A stretch of 64,000 nt of DNA from Streptomyces griseoaurantiacus (GTDB lineage: Bacteria > Actinomycetota > Actinomycetes > Streptomycetales > Streptomycetaceae). The stretch lies in NCBI GenBank assembly GCA_014656015.1, contig BNBP01000039.1, positions 1-64,000 of the forward strand, in the 5' to 3' direction. Within the stretch, counting starts at the first letter, position 1, and each line of letters begins with the position of its first letter. The notes below the pieces were generated by a model. It saw only the letters and a list, made by a program, of their open reading frames with translations. It was not told the DNA's origin and made no database searches. The translations under genes and the position numbers were made by a program. Positions 58,658-64,000 of the stretch are shown in pieces.

Positions 58658-58705
58658 GGCGTTCTGCCTTTCGGTAGGGGGAAGCGGAGGGAAAAGGTGG
58701 GGGAG

Positions 58706-60244
58706 TCAGGGTCGGGAACCGGGGGCGTGGGCCCTGCGGACGGCCGACTTGACGATCTTCCCCGAGGCCGTGCGGGGCAGCGCGTCGACGAACGCGACGG
58801 TTCTGGGGATCTTGTACTTGGCGAGCCGGCCGTGCAGCCGGCCGAGGATCTCCGCGCCGTCGGCGCCCGCGTCGGCGCCGGGCTCCAGGACGACGACCGC
58901 GTGGCCCACCTCGCCCCACACGGCGTCGGGCACACCGATCACCGCGCACTCGCGGACGGCGGGGTGACCGAGCAGCGCGTCCTCCACCTCGGCCGGGTAC
59001 ACGTTCTCCCCGCCCGAGACGAACATGTCCTTGACCCGGTCGACGATGTAGGCGTAGCCGTCCTCGTCCGTCCGCGCCACGTCACCGGTGCGCAGCCAGC
59101 CGTCCTCGGTGAAGGCCGCCGCGGTGTCCGCGGGGCGGCCCCAGTACCCGGACATGACGTTCGGACCCCGGACCAGGATCTCGCCCTTCTCGCCGGGCGC
59201 GGCGGGGCCGCCGTCGGGGGCCGTCACCCGGGTGTCGGTGAAGAAGTGCGGCACCCCGGCCGAACCGGCCTTGGCCGTGGCCTCCTCCCGGTCGAGGAAG
59301 AGCACGCCGGGGGAGGCCTCGGTCATGCCGTAGCCCTGGCTGAACGCCAGCCCGCGCGCGAGGTAGGTCTCGATGGTGCGCGCGGGCACCGGAGCCCCGC
59401 CACAGCTCACCGAGCGCAGGCTGGAGAGGTCGGCGTCCCGCCAGCGCGGGTGCGCGGCCATGGCGTCGTACATCGTCGGCACGCCGAACATGTACGTCAC
59501 GCGGTGGGCCGCGACCGCCTCCAGCACATGCCCGGCGTCGAAGGCCCCGTGGAGCACCACCCGGCCGCCCTTGAGGAGGGTGGGCAGGCAGGTCATGTTG
59601 AGCCCGGCCGTGTGGAAGAGGGGGGCGACGACCAGGGTCACCTCGTCGCCCGCCAGGTCCGTGTCGACCAGGACGTTGACGCTGTTCCAGGTGATGTTGG
59701 CGTGGGAGAGCACCGCCCCCTTGGGGCGGCCGGTCGTCCCCGAGGTGTACATGATCATGCAGGGCTCGTCCGGCCCGACGGGTTCGTCGAGGGGGTCCGC
59801 GGGCGCGCCGGCCAGCAGTTCCTCGTAGCCGAGGGCGTCCTCGGCGGCGGGCCCGAGGGTGATGCGGTGGAGGGCGGGAGCCTCCGCGCCGGCCGCCGCG
59901 GCCGTCCCGGCGTGCCCGGCGGCGTGCACGAGCACCGTGCTGCCGGAGTCCGACAGGTTGTACGCCAGCTCCGGCGCGGCCAGCCGGGTGTTGAGCGGCA
60001 CGAAGACGGCGCCGAGCACACCGGTCGCGAACAGGGTCTCCAGGAAGGAGGGATGGTTGGGGCCCAGGTAGGCGACACGGTCCCCGCGGGCCACGCCCAG
60101 TGCGCGCAGCGCGTGCGCCAGACGCAGCACCCGCTCGTGCAGATCGCGGTAGGTGAGGTGGGTGTCCTCGTGGACGATCGCCGTGCGCCGCGGAGTCTTG
60201 CGGGCCCGGCGCGCGGGCCAGGAACCGATTCCCTGGTTCAACAC
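58706..60244 (-). CDS. acyl-CoA synthetase (AMP-binding enzyme)
   Basis: The 512-residue ANL-family enzyme has P-loop CMIMYTSGTTGRPKGAVLSH, YGMTEASPGVLFL (A5 region), the hinge Asp-containing DEDGYAYIVDRVKDMFVSGG, and the catalytic Lys in LPRTASGKIVKSAVRR. It activates a carboxylic acid to its CoA thioester. By context, the substrate is likely a hydroxycinnamate or related aryl-propenoic acid, or a fatty acid. The start is a GTG after GGGAGA. It lies 10 bp from the amidohydrolase gene. Confidence 0.93.
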   Translation of the reverse strand: MLNQGIGSWPARRARKTPRRTAIVHEDTHLTYRDLHERVLRLAHALRALGVARGDRVAYLGPNHPSFLETLFATGVLGAVFVPLNTRLAAPELAYNLSDSGSTVLVHAAGHAGTAAAAGAEAPALHRITLGPAAEDALGYEELLAGAPADPLDEPVGPDEPCMIMYTSGTTGRPKGAVLSHANITWNSVNVLVDTDLAGDEVTLVVAPLFHTAGLNMTCLPTLLKGGRVVLHGAFDAGHVLEAVAAHRVTYMFGVPTMYDAMAAHPRWRDADLSSLRSVSCGGAPVPARTIETYLARGLAFSQGYGMTEASPGVLFLDREEATAKAGSAGVPHFFTDTRVTAPDGGPAAPGEKGEILVRGPNVMSGYWGRPADTAAAFTEDGWLRTGDVARTDEDGYAYIVDRVKDMFVSGGENVYPAEVEDALLGHPAVRECAVIGVPDAVWGEVGHAVVVLEPGADAGADGAEILGRLHGRLAKYKIPRTVAFVDALPRTASGKIVKSAVRRAHAPGSRP

Positions 60245-60254
60245 GGCGTCTCCC

Positions 60255-61142
60255 TCAGTCCTCGGTCAGGCCGAGCAGGCGGGCGGCGTTGTCCTTGAGG
60301 ATCCTGGGCCGCACCTCGGGCTTGATGTCGAGCTTCTCGAAGTCGGCGAGCCAGCGGTCGGGTGTGATGACCGGATAGTCGGACCCGAAGAGCACCTTGT
60401 CCTTGAGCAGCGAGTTGGCGTACCGCACGAGCTGCGGCGGGAAGTACTTCGGCGACCAGCCCGAGAGGTCGATGTACACGTACGGCTTGTGCGTGGCGAC
60501 CGCGAGGGCCTCGTCCTGCCAGGGGAAGGACGGGTGCGCCAGGATGATGCGCAGCTCCGGGAAGTCCACGGCCACGTCGTCGACGAGCATGGGGTTGGCG
60601 TACTTCAGCCGGATGCCACCGCCCCCGGGCACCCCGGCGCCGATGCCGGTCTGCCCGGTGTGGAACAGGGCGGGCACCCCGAGTTCCTCGATCGCCTCGT
60701 ACAGCGGGTACGCCATGCGGTCGTCGGGGGAGAAGGCCTGGATGCTCGGATGGAACTTGAAGCCGCGCACCCCGTGCTCCGTCACCAGCCGGCGGGCCTC
60801 GCGGACCCCCGCCCGCCCCTTGTGCGGGTCGACGCTGGCGAACGGGATGAGCACGTCGGAGTGGGCGGCGCAGTTCTCGGCGACCTCCTCGTTCGAGATG
60901 CGCGGGTGCCCGGTGGCGTGCTCGGCGTCCACGGTGAAGACGACGGCCGCCATCCGGCGCTCGCGGTAGTACGTGGCCATCTCGTCGATGCTCGGCTGCC
61001 GGTGGCCGTGCGCCTTGAAGTACTCCTCGGAGGCGCCGAACAGCTCGGGACTCAGGGCTCCGTGGCCGGACCGGGAGATCTCGGCATGGGTGTGGACGTC
61101 GATGGCGGTCAGCGCGCCGACGTCCATGACCGGGTCGCTCAT
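60255..61142 (-). CDS. amidohydrolase family protein (aryl beta-ketoacyl-CoA hydrolase type)
   Basis: This is a 295-residue TIM-barrel metal-dependent hydrolase of the amidohydrolase-2/ACMSD group. Metal ligands are in AIDVHTHAEI (HxH), GFKFHPSIQAF, IILAHPSFPWQ and LFGSDYPVITPDRWL (Asp). Proteins of this group that sit with SDR and CoA ligase genes have been assigned as 4-hydroxyphenyl-beta-ketoacyl-CoA hydrolases in Agrobacterium hydroxycinnamate catabolism. The assignment here is by sequence type and operon context. One base separates it from the SDR stop; GGAGG precedes the ATG. Confidence 0.85.
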   Translation of the reverse strand: MSDPVMDVGALTAIDVHTHAEISRSGHGALSPELFGASEEYFKAHGHRQPSIDEMATYYRERRMAAVVFTVDAEHATGHPRISNEEVAENCAAHSDVLIPFASVDPHKGRAGVREARRLVTEHGVRGFKFHPSIQAFSPDDRMAYPLYEAIEELGVPALFHTGQTGIGAGVPGGGGIRLKYANPMLVDDVAVDFPELRIILAHPSFPWQDEALAVATHKPYVYIDLSGWSPKYFPPQLVRYANSLLKDKVLFGSDYPVITPDRWLADFEKLDIKPEVRPRILKDNAARLLGLTED

Positions 61143-61143
61143 C

Positions 61144-62055
61144 TCATGCCTCCGGGGCCTTGGGGGCCGGGATGCCGTACGTCTCGGGCTCGGCGCCGAC
61201 GCCCTCGTGCCACCGCTCGGCGATGGCCTCCGCGCTCCAGCCGCCGTCGGCGAAGGCGACCGCCTTCTCGGCGGGGTGGGACCACAGGGCCAGGCGGTCG
61301 CCGCCGACGCCGATGGCCTGGCCGGTGATGTCCTTGGACGCGTCGGAGGCGAGGAAGGTGATCAGGCCCGTCACGTCCTCGACGGTACCGAGGCCCTCGT
61401 CCTTGCGCAGCCAGTCCGGCAGCGGGGCGCCCGTGCGCTCGGCCTCCTCCAGCACCGGCGCGAAGACCGGGATGGTCTTGGTCATCTCGGTGGCCGCGAC
61501 CGGGACGACGGCGTTCACGGTGACGCCGGCCCGGGCCAGCTCCATCGCCCAGGTCCGCGCCATCGCCACGATGCCGGCCTTGGCGGCGGCGTAGTTCGTC
61601 TGCCCGAAGTTGCCGCGCTGGCCGGCGGGGGAGCCGATCAGGACGATCCGTCCTCCGGTGCCCTGCTCGCGCATCCGCACGGCCGCCGCGCGAGCACAGG
61701 TGAAGGTGCCGCGCAGGTGGACCCTGACGACGGCGTCGAAGTCCTCGTCCGTCATCTTCCACAGCACCCGGTCGCGGAGGATGCCGGCGTTGGTGACGAG
61801 GACGTCCAGGCTCCCGAACTCCCGCACGGCCGTCTCCGTCAGCCGCTCGGCGGCCTCGCTGTCACCCACGGCGGCCACGAGGCCGACGGCCCGGCCGCCC
61901 TCCCGCGTGATGCCGGCGACGGCGGTGTCCACCGCCGAGGCGTCCACGTCGTTGACCACGACGGCGGCGCCGGCCGCGGCGAGGGCCCGGGCGTAGGCGA
62001 GCCCGAGACCGCGCCCGCTCCCGGTGACGACGGCGACCTTCCCGTGCAGATCCAT
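61144..62055 (-). CDS. SDR family oxidoreductase
   Basis: The 303-residue SDR has the cofactor turn VVTGSGRGLGLAYARALAAA, NAG motif VLVTNAGILRD, catalytic Ser in IVLIGSPAGQRGNFGQ and Tyr-x3-Lys in TNYAAAKAGIVAMA. A C-terminal extension of about 60 residues is longer than in FabG. By context it would oxidise a 3-hydroxyacyl-CoA formed by the MaoC hydratase. It is the first gene of the four-gene operon. AGAGGAA precedes the ATG. The MarR operators lie upstream. Confidence 0.9.
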   Translation of the reverse strand: MDLHGKVAVVTGSGRGLGLAYARALAAAGAAVVVNDVDASAVDTAVAGITREGGRAVGLVAAVGDSEAAERLTETAVREFGSLDVLVTNAGILRDRVLWKMTDEDFDAVVRVHLRGTFTCARAAAVRMREQGTGGRIVLIGSPAGQRGNFGQTNYAAAKAGIVAMARTWAMELARAGVTVNAVVPVAATEMTKTIPVFAPVLEEAERTGAPLPDWLRKDEGLGTVEDVTGLITFLASDASKDITGQAIGVGGDRLALWSHPAEKAVAFADGGWSAEAIAERWHEGVGAEPETYGIPAPKAPEA

Positions 62056-62409
62056 GGCTGTTCCTCTTCCTGTGTGCGGGGGTGCCGAACAGGGCGGCCG
62101 CCCACCGGTTGATCGACAGGATTCCTGTTGGTTCGCTCAGTGTTCTCGTTCAACAGGAATCCTGTCAATGCCTTAGGGTGGGCGTCGCGCGTCGCTGGGG
62201 TCCGTCGTTCGGATCGGGCCGGCCGGGAGGCGCGGTGCGCCTTCGACCGACCCGAGCGGAGCCCCGGCGACCGACGGCAACGCCGCCGGGGGCGCCCCCA
62301 CGCCCCCTCAGGGCGGTGGGGGAGCGCGTGCCGGAGCCCGCGACGCCGGAACGATCCGAACGAGAGGCCCTAGGGGACGAGGCAGGTCGGCTGCCAGGGG
62401 AGGCACGGC
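62056..62409. other. 354-bp divergent promoter region of the CoA operon and MarR gene
   Basis: The left 110 bp hold the paired MarR operators. The right 240 bp are a long G/C-rich MarR leader with a perfect 12-bp palindrome GGGGGCGCCCCC at 62288-62299 that would form a hairpin. No gene is visible. Confidence 0.6.
62115..62166. promoter_or_regulatory. paired MarR operators
   Basis: Each site is the 13-bp palindrome ACAGGA-N-TCCTGT (62116-62128 and 62153-62165). The 16-bp sequences at 62115-62130 and 62151-62166 are exact reverse complements of each other. They sit in the promoter zone of the SDR-led operon. Confidence 0.82.
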
Positions 62410-62865
62410 ATGACGGAGACGGGCCCGTCCGCCACGGCGGACGGCGTGGAGACCAGCCCCTCACTGCTCTATCTGCTCAAGCGCACGGAACTCGTCGTCC
62501 GCGCCCGGCTGGAGGAGCTCCTCAAACCGGCCGGAGTCACCGCGCTGCAGTACACCGCGCTGACCGTGCTGGAGCGGCGCGACGGGGTGTCCGCCGCGCA
62601 GCTCGCCCGGGACTCGTTCGTCACCGCCCAGTCCATGGCCGACATGGTCCGCGCCCTGGAGACCCGGGGCCTGGTCCGGCGCGAGCCGAACCCCCGCAAC
62701 GGCCGGGAGAAGGTCATCCTGCTCGCCGAGGCGGGACGCCGGCTGCTGGCCCGGTACGCCGAACCGGCCCGCGCACTGGAGGACCGCATGGTCCACGACC
62801 TCGCCCCGGCCGACGTCGAACGCTTCCGCGACTACCTCAAGAGCGCCCACCGGTCGCTGTCCTGA
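62410..62865 (+). CDS. MarR family transcriptional regulator
   Basis: The 151-residue winged-helix protein has core LYLLKRTELVVRARLEELLK, VTALQYTALTVLERRDGVSA, recognition helix QLARDSFVTAQSMADMVRAL and wing RREPNPRNGREKVILLAEAG. It resembles HcaR/CouR-type repressors that release DNA on binding aryl-CoA thioesters, though the ligand is not shown by sequence. It is divergent from the CoA operon, with two operator sites between. GGGAGG lies upstream of the ATG. Confidence 0.9.
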   Translation: MTETGPSATADGVETSPSLLYLLKRTELVVRARLEELLKPAGVTALQYTALTVLERRDGVSAAQLARDSFVTAQSMADMVRALETRGLVRREPNPRNGREKVILLAEAGRRLLARYAEPARALEDRMVHDLAPADVERFRDYLKSAHRSLS

Positions 62866-62892
62866 GCCGCGGCCGGCCCTCGACCGCGCTCA
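62863..62892. terminator. hairpin between convergent MarR and LysR genes
   Basis: TGAGCCGCGG and CCGCG-CTCA pair with one bulge. The arms include both stop codons. Confidence 0.5.
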
Positions 62893-63858
62893 CCCCGCCG
62901 CCGGCCCCGCCGCGCGCCGGGCGGTCCGCGTCCGGCGGGCCACCGCGACCAGCTCCGCCGCAGGGCCCACCAGACGCCGCCCGGTGGGCCAGACCGCGCG
63001 CAGTTCGCGCGTGAGGTCGACGCCCGCCACCTCGACGGCGATCAGCAGACCGTCGTCGAGGTCCCGGCGCACCGCCAGTTCGCTGAGGACGGCCGGACCG
63101 GTGCCGGCGACCACCGTGCCGCGCACGGCCGTGGTCGACCCCAGCTCCACCAGTGCCCGGGCGCGGGAACAGCCCGCCAGGTGCAGGGCGCGGTCGAGCG
63201 TCTGCCGGGTGCCGGACCCGCTCTCCCGCAGCACCAGCGGCGTACGGGACAACTCGCGCGCCGTCAGCGGTTCCCGGCGGCGCGCCCACGGATGACCGGG
63301 GTCGGCCACCACGACGAGCCGGTCCTCGGCCACCTGCCGGGTCGACATCACCCGGGCCAGATGCGGCCCCTCGATGAACCCGATGTCCGCCTCGCCCGAC
63401 TCCACCAGCTCGGGCACGTGCGCGCTGTTCGTCACCCGGAGCCCGATGTACAGCTCCGGGCGGCGGGCCCGCAGCTCGCCGATCCAGGCGGGCAGCAGGT
63501 ACTCGGCGATCGTGAGGCTCGCCGCGACTCGCAGCTCCGCCTCCCGCCGGTCGCGCAGCCGGCCGGCCCCGGCCAGGAGGTCGTCCAGTTCGTCGAGCAC
63601 CCGCCGGGCGTGCCCGGCCACGACCCGTCCGGCCAGCGTCAGCCGGGAGCCGCGCCGGGTCCGGTCCACCAGCACCAGACCGAGCCCGCGTTCGAGCGTC
63701 GTCAGCCGGCGGCTCGCGGACGGCTGCGAGATCCCCAGCCGCCCGGCCGCCCGGCCGAGGCTCTCCAGCTCCGCGACCAGGACGAGCAGCCGCAGGGACT
63801 CCAGATCGGGAGTGCGCGGCGGAAGGGGCGTGTCCCGGGGGACGGGAGCGTCTGTCAC
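62890..63858 (-). CDS. LysR family transcriptional regulator
   Basis: The 322-residue LysR protein has the HTH LESLRLLVLVAELESLGRAA, then GRLGISQPSASRRLTTLERG, residues 18-70. The periplasmic-binding-like effector domain follows (LRVAASLTIAEYLLPAWIGE, LRESGSGTRQTLDRALHLAG); the LRESGSGTR loop is common in CysB/CbbR/YeiE-like members that bind small anions or phosphosugars. GTG 63858 is preferred because LysR proteins start close to the HTH; ATG 63882 adds eight residues. It is divergent from a gene leaving the window at 63954, its likely target. Confidence 0.88.
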   Translation of the reverse strand: MTDAPVPRDTPLPPRTPDLESLRLLVLVAELESLGRAAGRLGISQPSASRRLTTLERGLGLVLVDRTRRGSRLTLAGRVVAGHARRVLDELDDLLAGAGRLRDRREAELRVAASLTIAEYLLPAWIGELRARRPELYIGLRVTNSAHVPELVESGEADIGFIEGPHLARVMSTRQVAEDRLVVVADPGHPWARRREPLTARELSRTPLVLRESGSGTRQTLDRALHLAGCSRARALVELGSTTAVRGTVVAGTGPAVLSELAVRRDLDDGLLIAVEVAGVDLTRELRAVWPTGRRLVGPAAELVAVARRTRTARRAAGPAAG

Positions 63859-63900
63859 AGCGCCAGCGTATGAGCAGGTCATGCATTTGCGCTATGAGCT

Positions 63901-63916
63901 CCCCCGTGATCGGGGG
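63901..63916. promoter_or_regulatory. short hairpin in the divergent promoter region
   Basis: CCCCCG-TGAT-CGGGGG forms a 6-bp stem between the LysR gene and the start of the next gene. Its role (operator or leader structure) is open. Confidence 0.4.
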
Positions 63917-63953
63917 CTACAGGACGGGCCGGGGCGCGCGCACAGTGGTGATC

Positions 63954-64000
63954 ATGAAGGACATCAGCGCCTCCCCTCCGGCCGAGGCACCCCGGGGGAA
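63954..64000 (+). CDS. start of a divergent gene (truncated by window edge)
   Basis: An ATG at 63954 opens a frame MKDISASPPAEAPRG to the edge. The 15 residues are too few to assign. Its position divergent from a LysR gene suggests a LysR-controlled transporter or enzyme. Confidence 0.45.
   Translation, partial: MKDISASPPAEAPRG

Overview
The window is chromosomal DNA from a high-G+C actinomycete, almost certainly a Streptomyces. The evidence is very high G+C, extreme third-position G/C, frequent GTG starts, many ATGA/GTGA stop-start overlaps, and Streptomyces-typical families (DUF2231-Rieske, CtaG-like, ROK regulators, CBM-linked GH16, many TetR/MerR/LysR regulators). About 58 protein genes are packed with short gaps. 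I saw no rRNA, tRNA, CRISPR array, transposase or integrase.

Layout. 1-7.1 kb: membrane-protein tail, TRIC-type channel, secreted erythromycin-esterase-family protein, methyltransferase, XRE/cupin regulator, alpha/beta hydrolase divergent from a TetR gene, second hydrolase. 7.1-14.4 kb: the STM4011-STM4015 cassette (LRR-like protein, ATP-grasp-like protein, phosphatase/sulfatase-fold hydrolase, two radical SAM enzymes), with a DUF6745 gene and a small conserved gene divergent. 14.4-26.6 kb: Zn alcohol dehydrogenase, SRPBCC protein, DUF2231-Rieske protein, CtaG-like protein, DUF2243 protein, htpG, PPOX oxidoreductase, MerR with a second copy of the first hydrolase, secreted SGNH esterase, MerR and TetR regulators. 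26.6-31 kb: ECF sigma factor, zinc anti-sigma factor and a three-gene ABC exporter. 31-39 kb: TetR/aldo-keto reductase, Lrp/SDR, SMI1/KNR4 protein, VOC protein, and a LysR regulator fused to a maltokinase-cap-like domain. 39-49.6 kb: CutC-family protein, M81 peptidase and ROK repressor, divergent from a peptide-type ABC importer and ROK kinase. 49.7-56.9 kb: secreted GH16, cytoplasmic GH20, sugar ABC importer, GntR regulator. 57-64 kb: unknown protein, then an acyl-CoA operon (MaoC, CoA ligase, amidohydrolase, SDR) divergent from a MarR gene and resembling hydroxycinnamate degradation, then a LysR gene and the start of a divergent gene.

How the parts work together. Four blocks read as self-contained systems. 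(1) The STM4011-4015 cassette is an undefined modification pathway combining two radical SAM enzymes, a probable ATP-dependent ligase and a metal hydrolase. (2) The ECF sigma/anti-sigma/ABC unit has its own ECF-type promoter and looks like a stress-triggered exporter. (3) The two adjacent uptake regions (39-57 kb) suggest import and breakdown of amino-sugar oligosaccharides and, less certainly, glycopeptides. (4) The CoA operon is probably derepressed through a MarR regulator with paired operators. Five or six tandem short-repeat arrays lie between genes or at gene ends, which is a noticeable feature of this stretch.
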